Shown here: positions 32,674-41,288 of the stretch, piece by piece
How the letters are laid out: each line of letters starts with the position of its first letter
Position numbering within the stretch: the stretch's first letter is position 1
DNA from: DASUCS01 sp041166385
GTDB taxonomy: Bacteria > Actinomycetota > Acidimicrobiia > Acidimicrobiales > JACDCH01
Direction: 5' to 3'
Length of the DNA stretch: 64,000 nucleotides
NCBI GenBank assembly: GCA_041166385.1
Contig: JBEEFW010000021.1
Span: 1 to 64,000 of the forward strand
Program-made: the position numbers and the translations under genes
Notes under the pieces: model-generated
What the model was told of the DNA's origin: nothing
Seen by the model: only the letters and a program-made list of their open reading frames with translations
Databases searched by the model: none

Positions 32674-33573
32674 ATGACGACCACCAGCCGCCATGAAGAT
32701 CTCGCGGCTGGCGCCAAGGCGATGGTGTTCGGCGTCGCGGTGTTCTCGATGCACGACATGGTCGGCAAGCTCGTCGTCGAGCACTACCCCGTGCTGCAGA
32801 TGCTGGCGCTGCGCTCGGGTTGCGCGCTGCTCATCCTGCTGGTGATCACGCTGGCGCGGGGCGGGATACCGCCGTTGCCGAGGGCGGCCATCCCCGCGCA
32901 CCTGGTGCGACTCGCGTCGATGCTCGGTGCGATCTTCCTGTTCTTCACCGCCCTCGAAGAGCTGCCGTTGGCCGACGCCACGGCGATCGCGTTCGGCGCA
33001 CCGTTCGTGATGCTGGCGCTGTCGGGCCCACTGCTGGGTGAGCGGGTGCCGCGTTCGGCGTGGGCCGCCGTTGCGGTCGGCTTCGTCGGCGTGGTCATCA
33101 TCGTGAAGCCCGGTGCCGACGTGCGCCCGGCTGCGCTCCTCGCGGTCGGCGCCAGCCTGTTGTACGCGCTCGGCATGTTGACCACGCGCCGGCTGGGCCG
33201 GACCGAGTCAGTGCTCAGCCTGCTCTTCTGGATGATCGCCGGGCAGTTCGCGCTCGGGCTGATCGCGCTTCCGTTCGTGTGGCACCCGGTCGAGGCGCGC
33301 CACTGGCCATTGATCGTCGGCCTCGCCGTGCTGAACCTGCTGGGTCAGCTCGGGCTCGTGCGGGCGTTTGCGATGGCGCCGCCGTCGGTGGTCGCGCCAT
33401 TCGAGTACACGGCGTTGCTGTGGGCGGCCGCCCTCGGTTTCCTCGTGTTCGGCGATGTGCCGTCGGCGCGGCTGTGGGTCGGGGCGGCGATCATCATCGG
33501 CGCCGGGCTGTACGTGATGTTCCGCGGCCAGCGGGACCCCGATCCGGTGCCGGTGCCCGGCCAATCCGAGTGA
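32674..33573 (+). CDS. EamA/DMT-family transporter
   Basis: A 299-residue protein with about ten membrane segments and the two-fold repeat of EamA domains (roughly residues 12-145 and 150-285). Repeat signatures are LPLADATAIAFGAPFVMLALSGPLLGERVPRSAWAAVAVGFVGVVIIVKPG and PSVVAPFEYTALLWAAALGFLVFGDVPSARLWVGAAIIIGAGLYVM. It likely exports a small metabolite. It follows the sulfotransferase closely on the same strand (21 bases) and could be co-transcribed. Confidence 0.93.
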   Translation: MTTTSRHEDLAAGAKAMVFGVAVFSMHDMVGKLVVEHYPVLQMLALRSGCALLILLVITLARGGIPPLPRAAIPAHLVRLASMLGAIFLFFTALEELPLADATAIAFGAPFVMLALSGPLLGERVPRSAWAAVAVGFVGVVIIVKPGADVRPAALLAVGASLLYALGMLTTRRLGRTESVLSLLFWMIAGQFALGLIALPFVWHPVEARHWPLIVGLAVLNLLGQLGLVRAFAMAPPSVVAPFEYTALLWAAALGFLVFGDVPSARLWVGAAIIIGAGLYVMFRGQRDPDPVPVPGQSE

Positions 33574-33577
33574 TGCG

Positions 33578-33967
33578 TCAGATGGCGGCGAGGCGCGGCG
33601 CTTGCCGCAGCGCGGCGGCCAACACAGTCGCGGTGATGGCGCCGGCCATCGCGAGGAACACCCCACTCTGCGGCTGAGCGGCCGCCTGCAGCACACGCGT
33701 GAAGTCGTAGAGCGCGACCCCGGCCGCCGCCGCGCAGACCACGACGCTCGCTGTCATCAACCCAGCGCGGGCGCCGCCCTCGAGCCGCCAACGAGCGAGC
33801 AGCGCGCCGGCGATGCCGCCGAGGAGGAGCGTGAGGTTCCCGTTGCCGTCTGTTCCGTTGACGCTGCCGAGCACCATCTGGGCCCACGGCAGGAACGACC
33901 CGAGCACGATCGCGCCGACGGCGATCGACATCGCCAACGAGAGATCGTTCGTGCGGACATCCGTCAT
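33578..33967 (-). CDS. Small membrane protein, four segments
   Basis: About 129 residues. Hydrophobic segments: LSLAMSIAVGAIVLGSFLPWAQ, LTLLLGGIAGALLARW, GLMTASVVVCAAAAGVALYDF, GVFLAMAGAITATVLAAAL. The loop VNGTDGNGNL between the first two is typical of an actinobacterial family with the FLPWA-type motif. ATG 33965-33967 is the assumed start; an upstream ATG at 33979 adds four residues. Convergent with the transporter, 4 bases apart. Function unknown. Confidence 0.75.
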   Translation of the reverse strand: MTDVRTNDLSLAMSIAVGAIVLGSFLPWAQMVLGSVNGTDGNGNLTLLLGGIAGALLARWRLEGGARAGLMTASVVVCAAAAGVALYDFTRVLQAAAQPQSGVFLAMAGAITATVLAAALRQAPRLAAI

Positions 33968-34095
33968 TCCGGACACCATCGCCTATTTGCCACCAATTCG
34001 GAAGAATCATTCGAAAAACGACCCGATATGACTAGCCCTCGATCGGGCGGTCAGGATGACTCGCACGCCGACGGGCGAACGATCAGGGGGCTTCC

Positions 34096-35232
34096 ATGGC
34101 AGAGATCCAGGGCACGGTCGAACCGGGATTCGAGGGCGTGCGCGATGCGTTGGCCGCCAACCTCGACTCCGGAGCCGACGTCGGAGCCAGCGTCGCGGTG
34201 ATGGTCGACGGCCGCAGCGTCGTCGACATCTGGGGTGGCCACACCGACGAGGCGAAGACGCAGCCGTGGCAGTCCGACACGATCATCAACGTCTGGTCGA
34301 CCACCAAGACGATGACGGCCCTGTGCGCGCTGATGCTCGCGGACCGCGGCGAGCTCGACCTGCACGCGCCCGTGGCGCGCTACTGGCCCGAGTTCAAGGA
34401 AGGCGGCAAGGAGGGCGTCGAGGTTGCCCACCTGATGAGCCACACGGCGGGCTTGTCCGGGTGGCAGGAGCCGATGCGGCCCGAAGATCTCTACGACTGG
34501 GAGAAGGCCACGTCGCTGCTCGCCGCGCAGGAGCCGTGGTGGGAGCCCGGAACCGCGTCGGGGTACCACGCGATCACGCAGGGCTATCTCGTCGGCGAGG
34601 TCATCCGGCGCATCACGGGCTCCAGCGTCGGCGCGTTCTTCGCTGACGAGGTCGCCGGCCAGCTCGGCGCCGACTTCCACATCGGTACCGGACCGGAGCA
34701 CGACGCGCGAGTGGCGAAGGTGATCCCACCGCCGCCGCTCCCGCTCGAGGGCCTCGACCCCACGAGCATCGCGGTGCGCACGCTCGCGAACCCGCCGCTG
34801 TCCGCGGAGCAGTCGTGGGAGATCGACTGGCGGCGGGCCGAGATCCCCGCGGCCGGAGGTCACGGCAATGCTCGCTCCGTCGCGGCGATCCAAGGTGCGC
34901 TCGCGTTCGGCGGCGAGATCAACGGCGTCCGCCTGCTGTCGGAGGCCGGCTGCCAGGCGGCGCTCGAGGAGATGTCGTACACGCCCGACCTCGTGCTCGC
35001 TCTCCCGATTCGCTTCGGGATGGGCTACGGACTCAACTCGCCGGACACGCCGCTCGGACCGAACCCTCGGACGATCTTCTGGGGAGGTTGGGGCGGATCG
35101 CTTGTCATCATCGACATGGACGCGCGCGTCGTCATCACCTATGTGATGAACAAGATGGGCGAGGGCACCGTCGGCGACTTCCGCGGCGCAGCAATCGCGA
35201 TGACCGCCTTCGCAGGACTCGCCAACCAGTAG
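34096..35232 (+). CDS. Serine hydrolase, beta-lactamase/EstB-like (class C fold)
   Basis: A 378-residue protein. SxxK is STTK in NVWSTTKTMTALCALMLADRGELDL; the second-site Tyr is in SGYHAITQGYLVGEVI; the GHGNARSVAA stretch replaces the KTG box. The SHTAGLSGW segment is the usual marker of this esterase-like branch of the class C family. No signal peptide is seen, so a cytosolic esterase or peptidase is more likely than a beta-lactamase. A 19-bp bidirectional hairpin follows. Confidence 0.92.
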   Translation: MAEIQGTVEPGFEGVRDALAANLDSGADVGASVAVMVDGRSVVDIWGGHTDEAKTQPWQSDTIINVWSTTKTMTALCALMLADRGELDLHAPVARYWPEFKEGGKEGVEVAHLMSHTAGLSGWQEPMRPEDLYDWEKATSLLAAQEPWWEPGTASGYHAITQGYLVGEVIRRITGSSVGAFFADEVAGQLGADFHIGTGPEHDARVAKVIPPPPLPLEGLDPTSIAVRTLANPPLSAEQSWEIDWRRAEIPAAGGHGNARSVAAIQGALAFGGEINGVRLLSEAGCQAALEEMSYTPDLVLALPIRFGMGYGLNSPDTPLGPNPRTIFWGGWGGSLVIIDMDARVVITYVMNKMGEGTVGDFRGAAIAMTAFAGLANQ

Positions 35233-35246
35233 TCGCCAAAACGAAT

Positions 35247-35288
35247 TCCCATTCATACGTACACAAAACTGTGTACGTATGAATGGGA
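35247..35288. terminator. 19-bp perfect hairpin between convergent genes (type A)
   Basis: TCCCATTCATACGTACACA (35247-35265) pairs exactly with 35270-35288 around a 4-base loop AAAC. It lies between the stops of the serine hydrolase (35232) and PhyH (35298) genes. The same hairpin with two compensated changes is at 56802-56843. The tails are T-rich on both strands, so it probably terminates transcription both ways. Confidence 0.8.
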
Positions 35289-35297
35289 TTTGGTGAG

Positions 35298-36212
35298 TTA
35301 GGGGGTGAGCTCGCCTCGTTCGAGGAGCTCGACGGGGTCCTGCATGCGCACCATCCCGAGGTAGCCGCCGCCCCGCGGAATGCTGTCGTGCACCGAGTAG
35401 CCGATCAGCTCCTGCGCCTGGCGGGGCAGCTTGGCCGCCATCGAGGGCGGGATCGACAGGTAGTTGTTCTCCTCGGTGCGCAGCCAGCCGAGGCAGTAGC
35501 TGAGGTGCGCGCCTCGTCGCGGGATGTCGGTGGTGTTCGACCCGCCGGCGTGGATGGTGCCGCCGAGGTATACGACGGCGGAGCCGGCCGGCATCTCGGC
35601 GTACGCGATCTGCTCGGGCGCCGGCTGTGGACCCGTTACCTGTTCCGCCGGCGTCAGCGCGCGATCGGGCCACAGATGGGAGCCCGGTACAACGCGGGTT
35701 GCGCCGTTCTCCCGCGTGAAGTCGACGAACGCGATCACGGTGGCGAGTTGCAGCTCCGGGCCAGGGCGGGGCATGTCACTCCACACCGCTTCGTCGCGGT
35801 GGAGCCATTGCTCGTCGGAGCCGGGACCGCGCTGCAACAAGTGGCCGAGGTTGAGCTGATACCGCGCGCACGACGGCAGCAGGATGCGGTCTGCGAGCGC
35901 GAGCAACAGCGGATGGCACATCACGTCGACGGCGAACGTGGGGGAGAGTCCGGGGGCACCACTCACCTGGCGCGTGTGCGGGCCATGGAACGCCTGCATC
36001 ACGGGATTGAACATCGCGTCCTCGGGATCGGCCTGGTCGAGCGCGGCGCCCACCTCGTTGTTGACCCGCGCGACGACATCGGGCGAGAGCAGACCCTCGA
36101 TGATCACGGCGCCGTCGCGCAGGATCGCCTCGTGGATCGTGTCCGGATCGGCGTCTGCATCGAACCGCTCGAGCGTCGCGCTGGTGGTCGTCGGTGTCGC
36201 CATGGCCGTCAT
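35298..36212 (-). CDS. Phytanoyl-CoA dioxygenase (PhyH) family protein
   Basis: A 304-residue Fe(II)/2-oxoglutarate oxygenase of the PhyH family: HxD is in EQWLHRDEAVWSD, the distal His in GTIHAGGSN, and an Arg for 2-oxoglutarate in IPRRGAHLSY. ATG 36210-36212 shares four bases with the stop of the ceramidase-like gene (ATGA), so it is the last gene of a coupled four-gene operon. It would hydroxylate or oxidise the operon's product. Substrate unknown. Confidence 0.9.
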   Translation of the reverse strand: MTAMATPTTTSATLERFDADADPDTIHEAILRDGAVIIEGLLSPDVVARVNNEVGAALDQADPEDAMFNPVMQAFHGPHTRQVSGAPGLSPTFAVDVMCHPLLLALADRILLPSCARYQLNLGHLLQRGPGSDEQWLHRDEAVWSDMPRPGPELQLATVIAFVDFTRENGATRVVPGSHLWPDRALTPAEQVTGPQPAPEQIAYAEMPAGSAVVYLGGTIHAGGSNTTDIPRRGAHLSYCLGWLRTEENNYLSIPPSMAAKLPRQAQELIGYSVHDSIPRGGGYLGMVRMQDPVELLERGELTP

Positions 36213-37330
36213 CCTCCCAGGGCGGCGGCGATGGTGGCCACCGCGTCTCGCCCGTAGCTCATCGATTCCTCGTAGCCCTCGGTGAACGGCGACGGCAGGT
36301 AGCCATGCCACTCGGGCGCGAGGCCGGCGAGCAGCACATGGGCGTCGCCCTCGCGGGTCTCGATCGACCGCCCGAGCTCGTGAAACGCCTCCCCGGGGAC
36401 CGACACGAGCCGCACCGGGCCGATCGACCACTCGATGAGCTCGATCTGCAGGCGCTTGCCCTCGCGCCCTCCGGTGAGGACCGTCGAACCGAGCTCGATG
36501 TCGATCATGCGGTGCCGTTCCACCGTCGCGCCGCTCGCTTCCACCGGCTCGGCGTCGCGAAGTACGGCGTCGACGCCCTCGGCGACGTCGCGTCCGAGTT
36601 GTTCGGCCTCCGCGAAACCGTCGTGCGTGCAGTCGTTGTGCTGCCGGTGCACGTGATGCGGATTGACGTCACCCAGCGCGCCCGACAGCAGCACTGCTGT
36701 GCCGCCGGCCCGTTGCTGCAGTGCGTCGCGGAACGGGCCCACCCAGTCGCTCGACACCGCGAGGCATTCGGGGCCGAGTGCGACGGGGTGAATGGCGATG
36801 TTGGCGAGCGTGCCGACGCGTGTGCCGTCGGGTGCGATCGCGTCGAGCACCGCGAACGTCGGGTGATACGGCAGCCCGCGCCGATTGATGGAGAGTCCGT
36901 CGGGCAGGGGCCAGCGACCGGCGCGCAACGACGCTGGCGTCGCCGCCGCGGCCGCGGCGCGAGCGGCGGCCAGGCAGCGCTCGATCAGCAGCTCGCGATA
37001 GCCCTCGGGCGTGACCCAACCGAGAGGATCGCTGCCTTCGATCGTGCTCGGTCCCGCATGCGTGTGCACGCACGAGGTGAGCACCGCGCCCATTTCGAGG
37101 CCGAGCGCCTCCGCCACGGCCGCACGCACGGGTGTCGCGAACCCCCGCGACATCCCGAGCAGGTCGCACACGAGGAGGCACACCGCACCAGGCGAGCCGC
37201 GCAGGAACATGGCGCGCACTTCGAGGTCGTCGTGCACCTCGGTCGCCGGTTGATTCTCGATGAAGCCGGCGAGCTGCACCGGTGTTGGCGGCGTGATGAC
37301 GGCCGAACCGAACCCCACCTCCAGCGTCAC
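36209..37330 (-). CDS. Neutral/alkaline ceramidase-like protein
   Basis: A 373-residue protein matching the N-terminal catalytic part of neutral ceramidases: AVITPPTPVQLAGF, LTSCVHTHAGPSTIEG (zinc His pair), VLLSGALGDVNPHH. There is no signal peptide and it is far shorter than secreted ceramidases (about 650-700), so an intracellular amidase-type role is more probable. GTG 37328-37330 overlaps the Gfo/Idh stop (GTGA). Sits between the Gfo/Idh and PhyH genes. Confidence 0.85.
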   Translation of the reverse strand: MTLEVGFGSAVITPPTPVQLAGFIENQPATEVHDDLEVRAMFLRGSPGAVCLLVCDLLGMSRGFATPVRAAVAEALGLEMGAVLTSCVHTHAGPSTIEGSDPLGWVTPEGYRELLIERCLAAARAAAAAATPASLRAGRWPLPDGLSINRRGLPYHPTFAVLDAIAPDGTRVGTLANIAIHPVALGPECLAVSSDWVGPFRDALQQRAGGTAVLLSGALGDVNPHHVHRQHNDCTHDGFAEAEQLGRDVAEGVDAVLRDAEPVEASGATVERHRMIDIELGSTVLTGGREGKRLQIELIEWSIGPVRLVSVPGEAFHELGRSIETREGDAHVLLAGLAPEWHGYLPSPFTEGYEESMSYGRDAVATIAAALGG

Positions 37331-38304
37331 CGCGGCGACACCACCCGGCCGTCGGCCGCCGATTGGTACGCGGCTTCCACGACGGCCACTGCGGCGCGCC
37401 CGTCGTGGGCAGTGACCGTTGGTGCGCGCTCGCCGCGCACGGCGGCGAGGAACTCGTCCAGTGGCGAGCTCGTCGCCTCCGGCAAAGCGACGCGCTCGCG
37501 GTCGCCGGCAACGGGTTGCAGGGTCAATGCGGTGCGGCCGTCGAGATGCAGCGTGCCCGTCGTCCCGAAGACGGTGAGCTGATGGTCCGGGCCCGGGCGA
37601 GCCGACCAGCTCGCGTGCACAGTGCCGATCGCCCCCCGGCCGAACCGGACGGCGAGCTGCGCGTCCATCTCGACGCCGCCGGGCTCGCCGTTCAGGAATG
37701 CGCCCACCTCGACGATGTCGTCCGCGGTGACGTACCGCGCGAGATCGATCACGTGCACGCCGAGGTCGATGAGGCAGCCGCCTCCGGCGAGCTCCTTGTC
37801 GAAGAACCATGTGGCGTTCGGCGCCCATGCTTGCGGGCCGGCGTGTCCGAAGGCGGCGCGCACGCCTGTGACCTCGCCGACGCGTCCTTCGGCGACGGCG
37901 TCGTGGGCCGCGACGAACGGGGCCATGAAGCGCGTGTTCTGGAATGGGACGAGCACGATTCCGTACTTGTCGGCCGCGGTGATCATCTCGTCGGCTTCGG
38001 CCGTCGTGCGGGCCATCGGCTTGTCGACGAGCACGTGCTTACCCGCAGCCGCGGCCGCGATGGCGACGGTGTGATGCTGCGCGTTCGGGGTAGCGATCAC
38101 CACGGCATCGATGTCGTCGCGCGTAACGACGTCCTCCCAACGATCGACAACCGTTCCGTTGCCCCACCCGTCGCGGGCGGCCTCCGCCGACGACCTCGAT
38201 CGACTCGCGAACGCGGCGACGTCGACGCCCGCGGCGCGCAACAGCGGCAGGTGGATGTGCACCGCCGCGGTTCCGCAGCCGACCAGTGCGAAGCGCTCGT
38301 TCAC
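37327..38304 (-). CDS. Gfo/Idh/MocA-family oxidoreductase
   Basis: A 325-residue NAD(P)-dependent dehydrogenase with the Rossmann start FALVGCGTAAVHIHLPLLRAAG, IDAVVIATPNAQHHTVAIAAAAAGKHVLVDKPMA (the DKP motif) and GGGCLIDLGVHVIDLARYV near the active site. The family oxidises or reduces sugars, inositols and aminosugars. GTG 38302-38304 overlaps the DegT stop (GTGA). A DegT aminotransferase beside it suggests that an alcohol is oxidised and the ketone aminated. Confidence 0.93.
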   Translation of the reverse strand: MNERFALVGCGTAAVHIHLPLLRAAGVDVAAFASRSRSSAEAARDGWGNGTVVDRWEDVVTRDDIDAVVIATPNAQHHTVAIAAAAAGKHVLVDKPMARTTAEADEMITAADKYGIVLVPFQNTRFMAPFVAAHDAVAEGRVGEVTGVRAAFGHAGPQAWAPNATWFFDKELAGGGCLIDLGVHVIDLARYVTADDIVEVGAFLNGEPGGVEMDAQLAVRFGRGAIGTVHASWSARPGPDHQLTVFGTTGTLHLDGRTALTLQPVAGDRERVALPEATSSPLDEFLAAVRGERAPTVTAHDGRAAVAVVEAAYQSAADGRVVSPR

Positions 38305-39521
38305 TGGCCGAGCAATTCGCCCGCCACCTTTCGCACCACCGTGGCCACCTCCTCGCAGTCCTGCTCCGTGTAGCCGACGCCGATCGGGACGATCACCGAA
38401 CGAGCGACCAGCGCTTCGGTGCGCGGGCACAGGCCCTCGCCGTAGGTGCGGTCGGTCGGGTGCTCCGCACACGCCCACGGACCGCCCTTGCCGGATGCGG
38501 TGCGCAGCGCGATCACCGACGGGCTCAGGTACACAGGCCGGCCTCGGTACATCTGCGCGCACGGCACGCCCTGCGCGCGGAGCGCGGACGCGAACTGCTT
38601 CGCCGTCGTCGCGTCGGGCAGGAACCACGTGATGCTCGAGGAACCGTCGCCTGCCGGATCGGGACGGCGGCGGCGCACGAGACCGGGCACGTCGCCGATC
38701 TCGTCGATGATCCGAGCCTTGTTCGCGCGCAGCGCCTCGAGGATCGAGGCCAACCGCGCGAGCTGTACACCGGCGACCGCGCCCGCGAGCTCGCCCATGC
38801 GCAGGTTCTCGCCGGCGAACGGCTGACTGAGCTCTTCACCGCGCGAGCTGGCATAACTCGTGACGAACTGACCGCCTTGATCCTGATACCGGGCGGCGCG
38901 CAGGTAGAGCGTCTCGTCGTTCGTGACGACGAGCCCGCCCTCGCCGGCGGTGATGTTCTTCTCCTGTTGCAACGAGAACGTCCCGAGCGCGCCGAACGTG
39001 CCGAGGGCGCGAGCGCGATACGTCGCGCCGAACGCCTGCGCCGTGTCCTCGATCACGGGAATGCCGTGACGGTCGGCGACGGCCAACAGCGCGTCGAGAT
39101 CGCAGGCGACGTTCTCGAGGTGCACGGCGATGATGGCCGTGGTCTTGTCGGTGATCTGCGCCTCGAGGTCCGATGGGTCGAGCCCGAGGGTGTCGTCGAC
39201 CTCGGCGAACACCGGAACCGCACCCGCGGCAACGACGGCGTTCACGGTGGCGATGAAGGTGAACGCGGGCATGATCACCTCGTCGCCGCACCCCACGCCG
39301 AGGGCGGCGAGCGCGCACCGCAACGCCGCCGTTCCGTTGGCCACCGCGACGGCATACGTGCAGCCGAGCACCTCGCATGCCGCTCGCTCGAAGTCGGCGA
39401 CCGTTCCACCCTCGAGTTCGCCGCGGTAGCGGAACAACGACCGGCTGGCGAGCACCTTCGCGACCGCGTCGGCTTCCTCGGCTCCGAGCAACGCGGCGCC
39501 TTTGGAGAAGTCGAGCGGCAC
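38301..39521 (-). CDS. DegT/DnrJ/EryC1/StrS aminotransferase
   Basis: A 406-residue PLP enzyme. NGTAALRCALAALGVGCGDEVIMPAFTFIATVNAVVAAG, VIEDTAQAFGATYRARALGTFG (Asp for the PLP nitrogen) and SLQQEKNITAGEGGLVV (Lys forming the Schiff base) are the usual landmarks. It transfers amino groups to keto sugars or cyclitols, typically from Glu or Gln. It is the first gene of a four-gene coupled operon, just downstream of the hairpin at 39539-39594. Partner Gfo/Idh supports an aminosugar or aminocyclitol route. Confidence 0.93.
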   Translation of the reverse strand: MPLDFSKGAALLGAEEADAVAKVLASRSLFRYRGELEGGTVADFERAACEVLGCTYAVAVANGTAALRCALAALGVGCGDEVIMPAFTFIATVNAVVAAGAVPVFAEVDDTLGLDPSDLEAQITDKTTAIIAVHLENVACDLDALLAVADRHGIPVIEDTAQAFGATYRARALGTFGALGTFSLQQEKNITAGEGGLVVTNDETLYLRAARYQDQGGQFVTSYASSRGEELSQPFAGENLRMGELAGAVAGVQLARLASILEALRANKARIIDEIGDVPGLVRRRRPDPAGDGSSSITWFLPDATTAKQFASALRAQGVPCAQMYRGRPVYLSPSVIALRTASGKGGPWACAEHPTDRTYGEGLCPRTEALVARSVIVPIGVGYTEQDCEEVATVVRKVAGELLGQ

Positions 39522-39538
39522 CGCCGGATCCTACGGCG

Positions 39539-39594
39539 CTCCAACTTGGGGTCGTTACGCCTGCCCTGACGAGCACAACGACCCCAAGTTGGAG
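39539..39594 (-). terminator. 18-bp hairpin between the hut operon and the DegT operon
   Basis: CTCCAACTTGGGGTCGTT (39539-39556) pairs exactly with 39577-39594 around a 20-base loop. On the minus strand it lies just after the deformylase stop (39607) and before the DegT start (39521). It probably terminates the hut operon; it has no U-tract and could also regulate the operon that follows. Confidence 0.65.
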
Positions 39595-39606
39595 AGGCGA
39601 CGGGGG

Positions 39607-40170
39607 TCAGCTGCCGAAGCGCTTCACCAAGGCGTGGACCCGTTTGGTGAACGCGTCCTCGTAGCGGCCGTGGAACTCGTCCCACGTGCAGAGCGTGCGC
39701 GTGTCGGTCACGCGGTCGATGAACAGCGTGCCGTGCAAGTGGTCGGTCTCGTGCTGGAACGTTCCGGCCGAGAGCCCGCGCACGACGGTGTCGATCGGGT
39801 CGCCATTGCGGTTGAGCGCCTGCACCCGTACCTCCACGGCGCGGTCGACGATGCCGCGCAACCCGGGCACCGACAGGCAGCCCTCGTAGTTGGCGAACGT
39901 CTCGTCGGTGAGCACCTCGACCGTCGGATTGATCAGCACCGTCAACGGGATCTCGGGCTTGTACGGGTAGCGCGGGTTGCCGGGTCGCACCTCGATCACG
40001 CACACCTGCACCGGTTCGCCGATCTGGTTGGCCGCGAGTCCCGCGCCATTCGCAGCGCGCATGGTGTCGATCAAGTCGTCGACGAGGCGCTGCACGTCGG
40101 CCGGCGCGACCGGTTGCGCACCCTCACGCAACAACGGGTGTCCGATCTGGATGATCTCGCGCACGGTCAT
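39607..40170 (-). CDS. def: Peptide deformylase-type metalloenzyme, encoded in the hut operon
   Basis: A 187-residue protein with all three deformylase motifs: GAGLAANQIG (motif 1), YEGCLSVPG (motif 2, Cys metal ligand) and QHETDHLHG (motif 3, HExxH). Deformylases remove the formyl group of N-formyl-Met on new proteins. Here the ATG at 40168-40170 shares four bases with the stop of hutI (ATGA), so it is the last gene of the histidine-degradation operon. No hutG gene, needed to deformylate N-formyl-glutamate after HutF, is present in the window, so this protein may do that job. It may instead be the housekeeping enzyme; the sequence cannot decide. Confidence 0.9.
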   Translation of the reverse strand: MTVREIIQIGHPLLREGAQPVAPADVQRLVDDLIDTMRAANGAGLAANQIGEPVQVCVIEVRPGNPRYPYKPEIPLTVLINPTVEVLTDETFANYEGCLSVPGLRGIVDRAVEVRVQALNRNGDPIDTVVRGLSAGTFQHETDHLHGTLFIDRVTDTRTLCTWDEFHGRYEDAFTKRVHALVKRFGS

Positions 40171-41288
40171 CGCGGCACGCCCTTCCGGATGACCGTGTGC
40201 GCGTGATCCGTGCCGATCCAGTAGATGAGCTCGACCGGAGTCTTCACATCCCAGATCACGAGGTCCGCTTGGTCGGGCGGCAGCCCCAGCGCGCGGGCGG
40301 CATTGGTTGTCATACCGGCGATGGCCTCGTTGACGGTGAGGCCGAAGCGAGTGCACGCGAGGTGCATCGCGACGAACGGTGAGAGCAGCGGCGACGTCCC
40401 GGGATTGCAGTCGGTGGCGATGGCGATCGGGATCCCCGCAGCCCGTAGTGCATCGATCGGGGGCGTGGCCTCCTCTCGCAGCACATACGCCGCACCGGGA
40501 AGCAGCACGGCGACTGTTCCTGCGGCAGCCATCGCGGCGATGCCGTCGGGGGACACGTGCTCGAGATGATCGGCCGACAGGGCGTGGTGCTTCGCGGCGA
40601 GCGCGGCACCACCGCCATCCGAGAGCTGGTCGGCGTGCAGTTTCACGCGAAGTCCGAGCGCGGACGCGGTCGTGAAGACACGATTGATCTGATCGCCGGT
40701 GAACGCGATCGATTCGCAGAACCCGTCCACCGCGTCGGCGAGACCTTCCTCGGCGACCCGGGGCAGCACCTCTCCGCACACAAGATCGATGTAGCCGTCG
40801 GGGTCGCCTTCGAACTCGGGCGGGATCGTGTGCGCACCGAGATAGGTGGTGACCACGTCGATCGGCATGATCTCGGGCAATCGTCGGGCGACCCGCAGCA
40901 TTCGCAGCTCGGTCTCGAGGTCGAGGCCGTACCCGGACTTGATCTCTACCGTCGTGACGCCCTTGAGCATCAACTGCGTCGCGCGCGCGGCTGCGCTCGT
41001 CAGCAGCTCGTCCTCGGTGGCAGCTCGCGTTGCCGCCACGGTTGATCGAATACCGCCGCCGGCGCGCGCGATCTCTTCGTACGACCCTCCCGCCAGGCGT
41101 TGTTCCCACTCGTGTGATCGATCACCGGCGAAGACGAGGTGCGTGTGACAGTCGACGAGCCCGCGGGTGACGAGTCCTCCCTCGGCATCGAGCACCTTTC
41201 TCGCCGTTTCGTCTGGCGGAACGATCCGCCCATCGGCGATGCCGATGTCGACGCCGTCGGTGGTGTTCGTGATCAGGAGGTCGAGCAT
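40167..41288 (-). CDS. hutI: Imidazolonepropionase
   Basis: A 373-residue amidohydrolase that opens 4-imidazolone-5-propionate to N-formimino-L-glutamate. Motifs in order: VTRGLVDCHTHLVFAGDRSHEWEQRLAGGSYEEIARAGGGIRSTV, TTVEIKSGYGLDLETELRML, LHADQLSDGGGAALAAKH and IATDCNPGTSPLLS (metal Asp). Start ATG 41286-41288 shares one base with the hutF stop (TGATG). It is coupled downstream to the deformylase gene by ATGA. Assignment firm. Confidence 0.96.
   Translation of the reverse strand: MLDLLITNTTDGVDIGIADGRIVPPDETARKVLDAEGGLVTRGLVDCHTHLVFAGDRSHEWEQRLAGGSYEEIARAGGGIRSTVAATRAATEDELLTSAAARATQLMLKGVTTVEIKSGYGLDLETELRMLRVARRLPEIMPIDVVTTYLGAHTIPPEFEGDPDGYIDLVCGEVLPRVAEEGLADAVDGFCESIAFTGDQINRVFTTASALGLRVKLHADQLSDGGGAALAAKHHALSADHLEHVSPDGIAAMAAAGTVAVLLPGAAYVLREEATPPIDALRAAGIPIAIATDCNPGTSPLLSPFVAMHLACTRFGLTVNEAIAGMTTNAARALGLPPDQADLVIWDVKTPVELIYWIGTDHAHTVIRKGVPR

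Noticed and set aside
34096..35232. Antibiotic-resistance beta-lactamase
   Set aside because: No signal peptide and no KTG box; the esterase-like branch fits better.
36194..37582. 462-codon plus-strand frame
   Set aside because: Lies antisense to the ceramidase-like gene, which has clear catalytic motifs.
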